Origin: Paludibacter sp. | Lineage (GTDB): Bacteria > Bacteroidota > Bacteroidia > Bacteroidales > Paludibacteraceae | Reading direction: 5' to 3' | DNA: 64,000 nt | Assembly: GCA_028710895.1 (NCBI GenBank) | Contig: JAQTTH010000006.1 | Location: 124,001 to 188,000, forward strand | The notes under the pieces: model-generated | What the model was told of the DNA's origin: nothing | What the model saw: the letters and a program-made list of their open reading frames with translations, nothing else | The model's database searches: none | In this document: one piece after another, positions 7,929 through 16,468 of the stretch | How positions within the stretch are numbered: position 1 is the stretch's first letter | Layout of the letters: each line of letters opens with the position of its first letter | Translations under genes and position numbers: made by a program

Positions 7929-10445
7929 CTATCCGACTATCTGAAATACAGCAAAAGCCATTAACCAAGCCAGAACAAGACTGTAGGTTGAAGCAAATAA
8001 GGCCCAGCCCCAATTCCCTGTTTCATTTTTTATAGCCACAAAAGTCGCCAGACAGGGGAAATAAATAAGTACAAAAACCATAAGTGCCAACGCCACACCA
8101 GGTGTGAATCCGGGATCACCATTTGCACGAACCTCTGAACCCAGACGCACAGAAAGTGGTTCGTTGGGATTATTATGATTCCCTGTATACAACACACTCA
8201 ACGTACTAACTACAATTTCTTTTGCAGCAACACCCGACAACAGGGAGACACCGATTTTCCAATCGAAACCAAGCGGCTCAATTACAGGTTCAATAGCATG
8301 TCCAATTTGTCCGATATATGAATGCTCCTGCTGTTTCATATGTTCTATGGGAGTCAGATTTCCTATTTTTTCTGGTCGTGGATAATAACCAAGAAACCAA
8401 ATAATAATGGAACCTATTAGAATAACCGTACCCATTTTTTTCAGATACTGACCACCTTTTTCCCAGGTATGAACAAACATTGATTTAGCAGTTGGAACAC
8501 GATAAGGCGGTAATTCCATCACAAATGGAGTTTCGTCTTTTGTAAACAGGAATCGTTTAAACAATCGTGCAATAATTACGGCCAGACCAATCCCCAACGA
8601 ATATATTCCAAACAGGATTAATCCGGCATGATTAGGAAAGAAAGCACCTGCAATCAATAAATAAACAGGCAGGCGAGCACTACAGGACATCAACGGGTTT
8701 ACCAAAATGGTTATCATACGGCTATTTCGATTCTCGATTGTTCGTGTAGCCAAAATAGCAGGGACATTACAACCAAACCCCATAATGAGTGGAATAAATG
8801 ATTTACCGTGAAGTCCCATTTTATGCATGATTTTATCCATAATAAAAGCTGCACGAGCCATATAACCGGAATCTTCCATCAATGATATAAAGAAATATAG
8901 AATCAAAATATTGGGCAGGAATACAATGACGCCACCTACTCCACCAATAATTCCATTCACCAGCAAATCGCGTAATGAACCCTCAGCCATAGAGTTTTGA
9001 ACCAATTCGCTCAACCACCTCACACCCATACCAATCCAACTCATTGGATATTGCCCCAGCGAAAAAGTGCTTTGGAACATGATATAAATAAACAGAAGAA
9101 AGATAGGATATCCCCAATATTTATGAGTCACCAACGAATCAATTTTCGTTGTGCGTTTGTGTTTGTGCTTCTTTTTACCATTCACCCAGGTTTCGGTAAG
9201 TGCCCCGGCGATAAAGCCATATTTTGCATCGGTAATTGCTGATTCGGAATCTTCGCCTAATACAATTTTAATTCGCTTGATTTCTGCATCGCGTAAATGC
9301 ATTATCTCATCAGCATTCTTCAACTCTTTGACGATGTCTTCAATTTCTTTATCATTTTCCAACAGTTTAATTGCCAGATAGCGGGTTGAATAGACATCGC
9401 GCAACGACGAATTTACTGCAATTGCCGTTTTCAGGACATTTATACTGTGTTCAATTTCATTACCATGATTGATATGGATATGCCGAACCGTTTCATGAAT
9501 TCTATGTCGCCCCTCCAAGTCGGACACACTTTGCGATTTATCATGATGGTGATGAATCTCAATCTGGTGGAGATATTCATCAATCAAACTATCATCTTTT
9601 ACCGACGGAATAAGCACACCCTCGGCATCAACAATTTCACTTCCCTCATACACTTTTATCACCATGCGGAAAAGCTCGTCAATACCTATCTTCCGACGCG
9701 CAACAGTGGGCACAAACGGTATACCCAATAATTTTCCGAGTGTTTTATAATCAAGCTTATCGCCACTTTTTTCCAGTTCATCATACATGTTCAATGCCAC
9801 TACGGTGCGCACATTCATGTCGATAAGTTGGGTCGTCAGATACAGATTTCGCTCCAGGTTGGTACTATCCACAACGTTTACAATCACATCCGGCAGCTTC
9901 TCGGTAATATATCCGCGAACATATTTTTCCTCGGGCGAATAAGCCGAAATGGAATACGTTCCCGGCAAATCAACCAACGTAAAGCTATAACCCTGAAACT
10001 CAAAATTTCCTTCGTGCGCTTCAACCGTTACACCACTGTAGTTTCCAACATGCTCATGACCCCCTGCAGCAAAATTAAACAAAGTCGTTTTTCCACAATT
10101 CGGATTCCCAACCAATGCAACACGAATATGTTTGCGCTGCTTCAACGCTATTTTCCGAACTTCTTCCTCATCAATAAAACCACAACGATTTTCGTCAACA
10201 ACCTTTAATTTTAAAGCTTCATCCTCACTTACAACTTCAATAAGTGCCGCCTCGCTTCTCCGAAGTGATACTTCATAACCCATTACACTGTATTTAATCG
10301 GGTCATTCAGCGGGGCGTTCAGTATTGACTTCACCACTTTTCCTTTCACAAAGCCCATTTCTACAATGCGCTTGCGAAAGCCTCCATGACCCATTACTTT
10401 TACAATGGATGCCTTTTCACCTGTTTTAAGTTCGGATAATTTCAC
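7929..10445 (-). CDS. feoB: Ferrous iron transporter, FeoA-FeoB fusion
   Basis: Inner-membrane Fe(II) transporter with an N-terminal FeoA-like SH3 domain (about residues 1-75, MKLSELKTGEKASIVKV) fused to FeoB, a fusion normal in Bacteroidota. The G domain has G1 GNPNCGKT (113-120), G3 DLPGT (159-163) and G4 NMYDE (219-223). The membrane domain has the two Gate motifs with CNVPAI and SCSARLPVY, and eight or so helices up to residue 838. Between G domain and membrane is a histidine-rich stretch (residues 293-333, 11 His) not present in most FeoB proteins. The downstream small Cys-rich gene completes the operon. The promoter TACCTTTG lies 25-32 bases upstream; I do not see a clear Fur box. Confidence 0.95.
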   Translation of the reverse strand: MKLSELKTGEKASIVKVMGHGGFRKRIVEMGFVKGKVVKSILNAPLNDPIKYSVMGYEVSLRRSEAALIEVVSEDEALKLKVVDENRCGFIDEEEVRKIALKQRKHIRVALVGNPNCGKTTLFNFAAGGHEHVGNYSGVTVEAHEGNFEFQGYSFTLVDLPGTYSISAYSPEEKYVRGYITEKLPDVIVNVVDSTNLERNLYLTTQLIDMNVRTVVALNMYDELEKSGDKLDYKTLGKLLGIPFVPTVARRKIGIDELFRMVIKVYEGSEIVDAEGVLIPSVKDDSLIDEYLHQIEIHHHHDKSQSVSDLEGRHRIHETVRHIHINHGNEIEHSINVLKTAIAVNSSLRDVYSTRYLAIKLLENDKEIEDIVKELKNADEIMHLRDAEIKRIKIVLGEDSESAITDAKYGFIAGALTETWVNGKKKHKHKRTTKIDSLVTHKYWGYPIFLLFIYIMFQSTFSLGQYPMSWIGMGVRWLSELVQNSMAEGSLRDLLVNGIIGGVGGVIVFLPNILILYFFISLMEDSGYMARAAFIMDKIMHKMGLHGKSFIPLIMGFGCNVPAILATRTIENRNSRMITILVNPLMSCSARLPVYLLIAGAFFPNHAGLILFGIYSLGIGLAVIIARLFKRFLFTKDETPFVMELPPYRVPTAKSMFVHTWEKGGQYLKKMGTVILIGSIIIWFLGYYPRPEKIGNLTPIEHMKQQEHSYIGQIGHAIEPVIEPLGFDWKIGVSLLSGVAAKEIVVSTLSVLYTGNHNNPNEPLSVRLGSEVRANGDPGFTPGVALALMVFVLIYFPCLATFVAIKNETGNWGWALFASTYSLVLAWLMAFAVFQIVG

Positions 10446-10469
10446 AGAATACTTATTTTATTTTGCCAA

Positions 10470-10477
10470 CAAAGGTA
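10470..10477 (-). promoter_or_regulatory. Promoter -7 box for feoB
   Basis: TACCTTTG on the minus strand, about 25 bases before the FeoAB start codon; matches TAnnTTTG. Confidence 0.55.
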
Positions 10478-10555
10478 GCTATTTAGATTGATTCTAAAGA
10501 CTTATGAAATAAAAAAATCCCAACGGATTCTGACTTAGAGTTTCCTTTTCAACAA

Positions 10556-10591
10556 CAGAGCGGCTGAATCAAATTTGATTCAGCCGCTCTG
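10556..10591. terminator. Perfect 36-base palindrome, terminator
   Basis: Arms of 18 bases (CAGAGCGGCTGAATCAAA and its complement) without a loop, just after the stop of the DUF3467 gene on the minus strand. It is flanked by T-rich sequence on both sides. It probably ends that gene and isolates it from feoB. Confidence 0.75.
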
Positions 10592-10606
10592 TTTATTTAC
10601 AAGTGA

Positions 10607-10915
10607 TTATGCCTCACCTCCACCAAAACCCATTGGTACCGGTGGCACAAAACCATTATCGGAAAGTTTGATTTTTCCATTTTGTTGCTCGTATTTTGTT
10701 ACGTTTTCCTGCAAAGCAAAAAGCAAGCGTTTTGCATGTTCGGGGGTAAGAATTATGCGCGATTTTACGTTTGCTTTCGGTGTTCCCGGCATGATGCGAA
10801 TAAAATCGACTACAAACTCAGAGGTTGAATGCGAAATGATAGCTAAATTTGAATAGGTGCCTTCAGCAATTTCTGCCGACAATTCAATGTTTAATTGGTT
10901 ATCCTGGTTTTCCAT
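10607..10915 (-). CDS. DUF3467 protein
   Basis: A 102-residue cytosolic protein beginning MENQDNQLNIELSAEIAEG and containing YSNLAIISHSTSEFVVDFI and the segment LTPEHAKRLLFALQENV. These are hallmarks of DUF3467, a small Bacteroidota family of unknown role with an immunity-protein-like beta fold. The tail is Gly/Pro-rich (VPPVPMGFGGGEA). The frame is open to 10990, but a promoter box sits at 10988-10995, so the ATG at 10915 with a roughly 70-base leader is the better start. Confidence 0.8.
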   Translation of the reverse strand: MENQDNQLNIELSAEIAEGTYSNLAIISHSTSEFVVDFIRIMPGTPKANVKSRIILTPEHAKRLLFALQENVTKYEQQNGKIKLSDNGFVPPVPMGFGGGEA

Positions 10916-10987
10916 GTGATAAATGATGATGAATATTATAGTGTAAGTTGAATAATCTGTTTCGGAAACTATTGCTTTTGGCGAATA

Positions 10988-10995
10988 CAAAGATA
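10988..10995 (-). promoter_or_regulatory. Promoter -7 box for DUF3467 gene
   Basis: The minus strand reads TATCTTTG. It overlaps the far end of the open frame, which argues for the shorter DUF3467 protein. Confidence 0.6.
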
Positions 10996-11163
10996 CAGTT
11001 TTTATCGTAAGAACAAATGAAGACCAGACGCATTATTATTCAGAATAATCATGCGCCCGAATTTGAATATTTATTACCTTTACCTGATTTTTGGCATGAA
11101 ATTCGTAATATCCACACTTGTTTGAATTTATAACTACAATTCCACTTTAAACACATTACAATC

Positions 11164-12348
11164 ATGAAAAAGAGCAGCTTAATTCTCGGATTAGTATTTC
11201 TCACCAGTACTTTTCAGCTTATTGCACAAAATTCTTCTTCTCCAAAACCGGAATCCATTGTATACACCATCGGATACAACAAAGTACCCGACAAATGCAA
11301 TATTCCTCTGATCGGTTTTATCAATGTTGCCAAGGGAAGCTACACAGGCTTACAAATTGGGTTTGCCAATACAACAGCTTCAAATTTCAACGGACTGGGA
11401 ATTGGATTTGCCAACACCATTGGCAGCAACAAAACCGGCGCTTTGATTGGATTTTTCAATACAATAGGTTCTTCGTCCAAAGGATTGGATGTTGGATTCT
11501 TCAACACAATCGGGAACAGTGGGTCTGGAATTGAAGTCGGCTTTTTCAACACACTTGGAAGTTCATTTCATGGTATTCAGACCGGATTCTTCAATACACT
11601 TGGCAGTTCGGCAAATGGTGCTCAAATCGGTTTTTTCAACACACTCGGAAGTTCTATGCATGGATTACAAGTCGGGTTTTTCAATACACTCGGTAAAGAA
11701 GCCGATGGCATACAAGTAGGATTCTCAAACATTCTTGGAGGTTCGATGAAAGGAATTCAAATCGGATTTTCGAATATCGATGGGAAAGAAGCTAAAGGCA
11801 TTCAACTTGGATTCTTCAACCGGACACCTGAATTATCGGGTATCGGTATTGGATTTTTAAACGTTGTAGATACAGTAAAAACCGGTGTTCCAATCGGATT
11901 TCTGTCATTCGTAAAAAAAGGAGGATATCAGGCACTGGAAATTGGAACAAATGAAATGTTTCCCGTAAACATTGCTTATAAAACCGGAATAAAACAATTT
12001 TACACGTCGTTACTGCTTTCGTACAGCCCCATATCGCACAATCATTACGCCATCGGAATGGGAATTGGGTCGTTCGTTCCGTTGAACAGTAAACTGAGTT
12101 TTAATCCTGAACTATTATCGCAAACAACCTGCACAGTATCGTGGGATCAAATCTACAGCTTGCATCTGAATTTTGACTACAAATTATCCGACAAATTGAG
12201 CATTGCTGCAGGACCAACCGTTGTTTGGAATCATTTACAAAACGGAACAATACTCCATGAACCTGTATTTGCCATCTATCAGAATGAGCTTGATGCAAAC
12301 AATAAATTATTGGTTGGATTGAATGTAGCTTTGCGTTATCAGTTATAG
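11164..12348 (+). CDS. Exported surface-type protein with 15-residue GF-N repeats
   Basis: A 394-residue protein with a signal peptide (1-21, ending LIAQ). About residues 55-250 consist of roughly 13 tandem repeats of 15 residues with the pattern [IVL]-x-[IV]-G-F-[FAS]-N-[TI]-[LI]-G-x-x-x-x-G (for example LQVGFFNTLGKEADG). The last ~130 residues are rich in alternating hydrophobic/polar strands and end in RYQL, as in an outer-membrane barrel. The repeats resemble those of the LA_2272-type surface repeat families and would stack as a beta-solenoid. The gene stands alone between the DUF3467 gene and tRNA-Leu, followed by a terminator. Function unknown; a surface or cell-contact role is inference. 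Confidence 0.75.
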   Translation: MKKSSLILGLVFLTSTFQLIAQNSSSPKPESIVYTIGYNKVPDKCNIPLIGFINVAKGSYTGLQIGFANTTASNFNGLGIGFANTIGSNKTGALIGFFNTIGSSSKGLDVGFFNTIGNSGSGIEVGFFNTLGSSFHGIQTGFFNTLGSSANGAQIGFFNTLGSSMHGLQVGFFNTLGKEADGIQVGFSNILGGSMKGIQIGFSNIDGKEAKGIQLGFFNRTPELSGIGIGFLNVVDTVKTGVPIGFLSFVKKGGYQALEIGTNEMFPVNIAYKTGIKQFYTSLLLSYSPISHNHYAIGMGIGSFVPLNSKLSFNPELLSQTTCTVSWDQIYSLHLNFDYKLSDKLSIAAGPTVVWNHLQNGTILHEPVFAIYQNELDANNKLLVGLNVALRYQL

Positions 12349-12420
12349 AACAAACTCATTGGATCAAACTCTCAAAGGTGCAAAGCCACTCTTTGAGGTT
12401 TAATCGTAAGATTAAAACTA

Positions 12421-12456
12421 AAAAATCCCGACAATCGTTAGATTATCGGGATTTTT
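12421..12456 (+). terminator. Terminator after the repeat protein gene
   Basis: Hairpin with AAAAATCCCGA / TCGGGATTTTT arms ending in a T run. It also lies just past the 3' end of the tRNA-Leu gene on the other strand and may serve both. Confidence 0.75.
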
Positions 12457-12460
12457 ATTG

Positions 12461-12542
12461 TGCGGCTGAAGGGACTCGAACCCCCACGCCTCTCGGCACC
12501 AGATCCTAAGTCTGGCGCGGCTACCAATTACGCCACAGCCGC
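12461..12542 (-). tRNA. tRNA-Leu (anticodon UAG)
   Basis: The minus strand folds as a class II tRNA. The acceptor stem GCGGCTG (12542-12536) pairs with CAGCCGC, with A as discriminator. The anticodon loop CTTAGGA carries TAG, there is a long variable arm (TGCCGAGAGGCG) and a T-loop GGTTCGAGTCC. CCA is not encoded. A promoter box lies 21-28 bases upstream. Confidence 0.95.
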
Positions 12543-12562
12543 ATGCTGCTTGATTGCGGGTG

Positions 12563-12570
12563 CAAAGATA
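12563..12570 (-). promoter_or_regulatory. Promoter -7 box for tRNA-Leu
   Basis: TATCTTTG on the minus strand, about 20 bases before the tRNA 5' end. Confidence 0.6.
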
Positions 12571-12667
12571 CACTCTTTTTTCGTTTTCACAAGCACTGTT
12601 TGAGATTTTTTGCCAGCAAATTGCAGAATTCTTTGCAAAACAATAGAAATCAACCGCTCAGTAAGAT

Positions 12668-13564
12668 TTATTGTCGTAAAGTTTTTGCCAGTCGTTTGGT
12701 TGAACTCACAAATGCCTCATCGAGCAGTGCAACGTGAGAAGCCCGGACAGGGTTGATATCGATACCACCGCGACGGGTGTACATAGCCGCCACCATCAAT
12801 TCTTCGGGTTTGAAAGCGTCCCAAAAGCGCTTGTAAATCATCTCCACCACTTCTTCGTGAAAATGATTTTCCTTGCGAAACGAAACCAGATAAGCTACAA
12901 TAGATGATAAATCAACAACAGACTTTGTACGTACTCTTACAAACAAATCTCCCCAATCGGGTTGATTGGTTACGCGGCAGTTGGAGCGCAACAAATCGGA
13001 ACGAAAAGCATATTCGTGTATCGTATCGGTAAGTTCCGCTTTGAGCAGATCGGGTGATTCCAGAAAGTGCGAAAATTCAATCTGCTCAAGCTTTTCCTCC
13101 GGCACTAAATCGGTCAACTGCTTATCGGCTATATCCTGAAAAGGAATCAATTCTACACTTTGATCTGCAAAAAGAATAGCCTGTACTTCAGCTTCCAACA
13201 AATTGCTCAAATCAGTCGACACGCTCTCAACAAAGTTTTTTTCAGCCAACAGAACCGACCGCCCCAGTTTTTCCATGTTGAAGGAGTTCAGGTAAAGTTT
13301 CAGGGACTTTGACTCAACCAGAAACTCACTCTCGCAGGAATAAATAAGCTTCATCATGCGGGAAACAGGCAAGCCATTATCGGTCATAAAGGAAACTTCG
13401 TAGCAATTCCACACATCCACACCCACAAAAGGTAACCGTCCGGCTTCGAGACCGTAATGCTCCCTATTTTCGGAACGGGGAATGCGGAACAAAAGCGAAG
13501 CATCGTATTTCTCGGGAGTGAATGCGTCTTTGCCTAAGAGCGAATCGTTTAAATTGAAATCCAT
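12668..13564 (-). CDS. queF: NADPH-dependent 7-cyano-7-deazaguanine reductase (QueF)
   Basis: Reduces preQ0 to preQ1 in queuosine biosynthesis, cytosolic. At 298 residues it is the long, unimodular (E. coli-type) QueF made of two tandem T-fold domains. The QueF substrate motif ESKSLKLYLNSF lies near residue 100. The catalytic Cys is in LRSNCRVTNQPDWGDL near 200, where the Cys forms a thioimide with the nitrile and Asp acts as general acid. It is transcribed on the minus strand after the aminopeptidase P gene, but a 64-base palindrome separates the two, so it is probably a separate unit. Confidence 0.95.
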   Translation of the reverse strand: MDFNLNDSLLGKDAFTPEKYDASLLFRIPRSENREHYGLEAGRLPFVGVDVWNCYEVSFMTDNGLPVSRMMKLIYSCESEFLVESKSLKLYLNSFNMEKLGRSVLLAEKNFVESVSTDLSNLLEAEVQAILFADQSVELIPFQDIADKQLTDLVPEEKLEQIEFSHFLESPDLLKAELTDTIHEYAFRSDLLRSNCRVTNQPDWGDLFVRVRTKSVVDLSSIVAYLVSFRKENHFHEEVVEMIYKRFWDAFKPEELMVAAMYTRRGGIDINPVRASHVALLDEAFVSSTKRLAKTLRQ

Positions 13565-13620
13565 TTTTATAGTTACAAGGGAATAGTTACGAGTTACAAG
13601 TTGGGGAAATATAAATGAAA

Positions 13621-13684
13621 GCGGGTTTCGCGATTTTTAATCGCGTTCTGATGAACAACCGCGATTAAAAATCGCGAAACCCGC
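13621..13684. repeat. Perfect 25-base inverted repeat with 14-base loop
   Basis: The left arm begins GCGGGTTTCGCGATTTTTAA and the right arm is its exact reverse complement. It begins six bases after the aminopeptidase P stop (minus strand) and is followed by T-rich sequence. It may act as terminator; its perfect arms and nested GC/AT blocks also suit a dispersed palindromic repeat. Confidence 0.8.
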
Positions 13685-13690
13685 CTAAGA

Positions 13691-15475
13691 TTATCTTTTT
13701 AATTTGGCACATTTGCGACTTAGCCACTCGCGCTCGTCGGCTTCCAGGTTAGGCGCCACCGAGTCGTACACCTTTTTGTGGTAGTTGTTCAGCCATTCAA
13801 TTTCTTCGTCACTCATCAAATCCACATCAATCAGCAGTTGGTCGATATAGCAAAGCGTAACGGTTTCGAATTTGAGGAACTGTCCAAATTCCGTTTTCTG
13901 AGCGGGAACAATGTGAATGAGGTTTTCGGTACGAATACCATACTCGTTGGTTCGGTACAAGCCCGGCTCGTTCGACATAAACATACCCACCTGCAAGACA
14001 ACGGGGTTTTCTTCGGCACGAATGCTTTGCGGACCTTCGTGTACATTCAGAAAATGTCCGACACCGTGACCGGTTCCGTGTCCGTAGTTGAGGCCCAAAT
14101 CCCACATGGCTTTACGAGCCAGAACGTCCAACTGCGAACCACGGGTTCCTGTTGGGAAAATGGCCATCGACAAGGCAATGTGACCTTTCAGCACCAGGGT
14201 AAAGTCGATTTTTTGCTGAACGGTTGGTGTTCCGAGGGCAATTGTGCGTGTAATATCGGTGGTGCCGTCGAGGTACTGACCGCCCGAATCGAGCAAAAAG
14301 ATACCATCGGGTTTGAGCGTCGAAGCACTTTCGGGGGTAGCACTGTAGTGTACAATAGCCCCATGAGGACCGTATCCGGCAATCGTACCAAAGCTTTCGC
14401 CCATGAAACCCGCTTGCTGACTGCGGAATTCGTATAATTTTCTATCAATAGTCACTTCGGTGTGTTTGCCACCCTTCAGGTTTTCTTCCAACCACTTGAA
14501 AAAACGAGTGAGTGCCACACCATCTTTCACCATTGCCCGACGGTAACCAGCCATTTCCACGTCGTTTTTAATACTTTTCAGTTTGAAAACAGGCGACATG
14601 GTATTGCGGATAGCACAACTTGCAGGAATGGCTTCGAACAAGGATTGGTTGAGTTTTGCACCATCAACCAACACCGCCTTATCAGCCTCAACAACTTTCA
14701 AAGCATCGTAAACACCCAAATATGGAGCCACTGTTACTCCTTCGGCCTGCAAATAGGCAGAAGTTTCGGCGGTGAGTTTTTCGGGAGATATGAACAAAGT
14801 TGCTTTGTCGGCAGCAACTAGCGCGTAGGCAATAACCACAGGATTGTAGTCCACATCATTGCCACGGATATTAAACAACCATGCTATATCGTCCAATGCC
14901 GACATCACAAACACATCGGCACGGGCTTTTTTCAACTCGGCACGTAGTTCGGTCAGTTTATCGGAAGCCGACTTACCGGCATATTTCGTATCGAAAACAA
15001 AAAACGGTTTCAGAGGCAGTGAAGGTCTGTCGGTCCATGCTTGAGCCATGAGATCGATTGACACCAACTCAATGCCACTCATCTTCAGGTCGGCTTTCAT
15101 AGCCGCAAACCCATTCACCGAGAACATTTGTGCATTCACTCCTACCCGCTCGCCGGTTTTCAGTTCGGTGCCCAGCCAGGAAATCATATCCAGTGTTTCG
15201 GGCTGTCCCATTTTCATGAGTTCAATGCCAGTTCCCGCCAGTTGCTCCGCTCCCTGCAAAAAATAGCGTGAATCGGTCCACAATCCTGCCTTGTCCAGCG
15301 TTACAACCGCTGTTCCGGCTGAGCCGTTGAAGCCCGAAATCCATACACGTTCTTTCCAGTATTCCGCTATATATTCGCTTGCGTGTGGGTCGGTTCCGGG
15401 GATTATGCAGGCCGACACTCCGGCCTTTATCATGGCCTTACGAAGTTTCGCAAGGCGGGTTATTATTTGCTCCAT
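13691..15475 (-). CDS. pepP: Xaa-Pro aminopeptidase (aminopeptidase P, M24B)
   Basis: A cytosolic metallopeptidase of 594 residues that removes N-terminal residues preceding proline. The length and three-domain layout match eukaryotic-type XPNPEP1: two creatinase-like N-terminal domains (about 1-300) and a pita-bread catalytic domain (about 300-540). Metal ligands are visible in LLDSGGQYLDGTTDITRT (two Asp), GHGTGHGVGHFLNVHEGP (His), MSNEPGLY (Glu) and GIRTENL (Glu). The start MEQIITRLAKLRKAM is normal. A promoter box sits about 40 bases upstream. Confidence 0.95.
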   Translation of the reverse strand: MEQIITRLAKLRKAMIKAGVSACIIPGTDPHASEYIAEYWKERVWISGFNGSAGTAVVTLDKAGLWTDSRYFLQGAEQLAGTGIELMKMGQPETLDMISWLGTELKTGERVGVNAQMFSVNGFAAMKADLKMSGIELVSIDLMAQAWTDRPSLPLKPFFVFDTKYAGKSASDKLTELRAELKKARADVFVMSALDDIAWLFNIRGNDVDYNPVVIAYALVAADKATLFISPEKLTAETSAYLQAEGVTVAPYLGVYDALKVVEADKAVLVDGAKLNQSLFEAIPASCAIRNTMSPVFKLKSIKNDVEMAGYRRAMVKDGVALTRFFKWLEENLKGGKHTEVTIDRKLYEFRSQQAGFMGESFGTIAGYGPHGAIVHYSATPESASTLKPDGIFLLDSGGQYLDGTTDITRTIALGTPTVQQKIDFTLVLKGHIALSMAIFPTGTRGSQLDVLARKAMWDLGLNYGHGTGHGVGHFLNVHEGPQSIRAEENPVVLQVGMFMSNEPGLYRTNEYGIRTENLIHIVPAQKTEFGQFLKFETVTLCYIDQLLIDVDLMSDEEIEWLNNYHKKVYDSVAPNLEADEREWLSRKCAKLKR

Positions 15476-15513
15476 TGTATATTTAATTTATGATTATTCA
15501 AATTTTTGTAGTG

Positions 15514-15521
15514 CAAAGATA
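15514..15521 (-). promoter_or_regulatory. Promoter -7 box for aminopeptidase P
   Basis: TATCTTTGC on the minus strand, about 39 bases before the start codon. Confidence 0.6.
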
Positions 15522-15756
15522 AAAAAATAAGAAAAGAAATGCAACCGAAAACAAGATATAATTGTTCTGTCAATCTATTCGGAACGCCATTTATAGAGTA
15601 TAAACAAATAAACTGATTGAATTTCAAGGATTGTTTAAACACAAGAAAATAGAAAACCTGCTTGCCAACTGTAGATTGCCACCTATTAAACTCAATCGTT
15701 TAACGTCATCTACGCCAACGTTGCAGGCAACTTACTACTTCGTATTAACCAGAATA

Positions 15757-16107
15757 CACCGCCGTATTGCCTAATGTACCTGGTCGTATTGCCTAATTGA
15801 CACCTCCGTACAGTCTAATGTACACCTTCATACTGAATAATGTACACCCTCATACTGCATAATGCACACCTTCGTACTGCCTAATGCACCCAACCGTACT
15901 GAATATAACACACCACCGTACTAAACATAGTACACCTCCCTACAGATAAAGAACACTATCGTACCAAACATAGCATACCTCCGTATCAGACATAGCTCAC
16001 TACCGTACAAGACATAGCGCACCTTAATACAAGGCATACAACATAACCATACTAAACATAGAAAACTACCGTATTGGATATTGAATACCGCCGGACAAGA
16101 CATATGA
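15757..16107. repeat. Degenerate 22-bp tandem repeat, about 16 units
   Basis: A CGTA-like core (CGTA, CATA, CCTA, AATA or CGGA) recurs at 15763, 15785, 15807, 15829, 15851, 15873, 15895, 15917, 15939, 15960, 15982, 16004, 16026, 16048, 16070 and 16092. The spacing is 22 every time, with one of 21. The early units read about CACCTCCGTACTGCCTAATG; the later ones switch to CCGTACTAAACATAG. No long open frame is conserved across it. It fills the gap between pepP and an AT-rich gene pair. It is not a CRISPR, because there are no unique spacers. Confidence 0.9.
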
Positions 16108-16211
16108 ATCGGTAGTATTAAAGAGAAGAAATCAGAGTATAACAGAAAACATGAGAAAAAACAGAATATTTATTTGGTTCGCATCAGTTAGGTTAATTTA
16201 GAAATAGTATA

Positions 16212-16219
16212 TATCTTTG
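16212..16219 (+). promoter_or_regulatory. Possible promoter upstream of the AT-rich gene pair
   Basis: TATCTTTG on the plus strand, some 250 bases before the 16469 gene. Its match to TAnnTTTG is good but the long leader makes the assignment uncertain. Confidence 0.35.
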
Positions 16220-16257
16220 GAGAAGAAAAATCCGGATGGGGATTCAATGTAATTAGC

Positions 16258-16354
16258 CATAGGTGAAACCTGTGATTGTAAATGAAACCATGAACGTATT
16301 CCCGCAGGGGTTGAATATGAATCATTAATAATCGCCATGCATTTTATACATGGC
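16258..16354. repeat. Palindrome-rich segment, possible dispersed repeat
   Basis: It contains AGGTGAAACCT, then CCCGCAGGGGTTGAATATGA, and a hairpin GCCATG...CATGGC at 16334-16354. Together these look like a dispersed Bacteroidota intergenic repeat rather than a gene. The family assignment is from memory of similar sequences and is tentative. Confidence 0.35.
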
Positions 16355-16468
16355 TGACATTAAAGTGAAAAGTTCATTTATTTGTGATCGAAGTATTCTA
16401 TGTAACTTGATGTAAACAATCCACCGAATGTAAACTTATAGCAAATGGTGGAATAAATTTGAATAAAA

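Noticed and set aside
13778-15266. Several open frames antisense to aminopeptidase P
   Set aside because: They mirror the coding pattern of the real gene and have no family features; the same applies to frames antisense to uvrA, pepO, feoB and sdhA.
15757-16107. CRISPR array
   Set aside because: The units are contiguous and degenerate with a 22-base period; there are no unique spacers and no cas genes.
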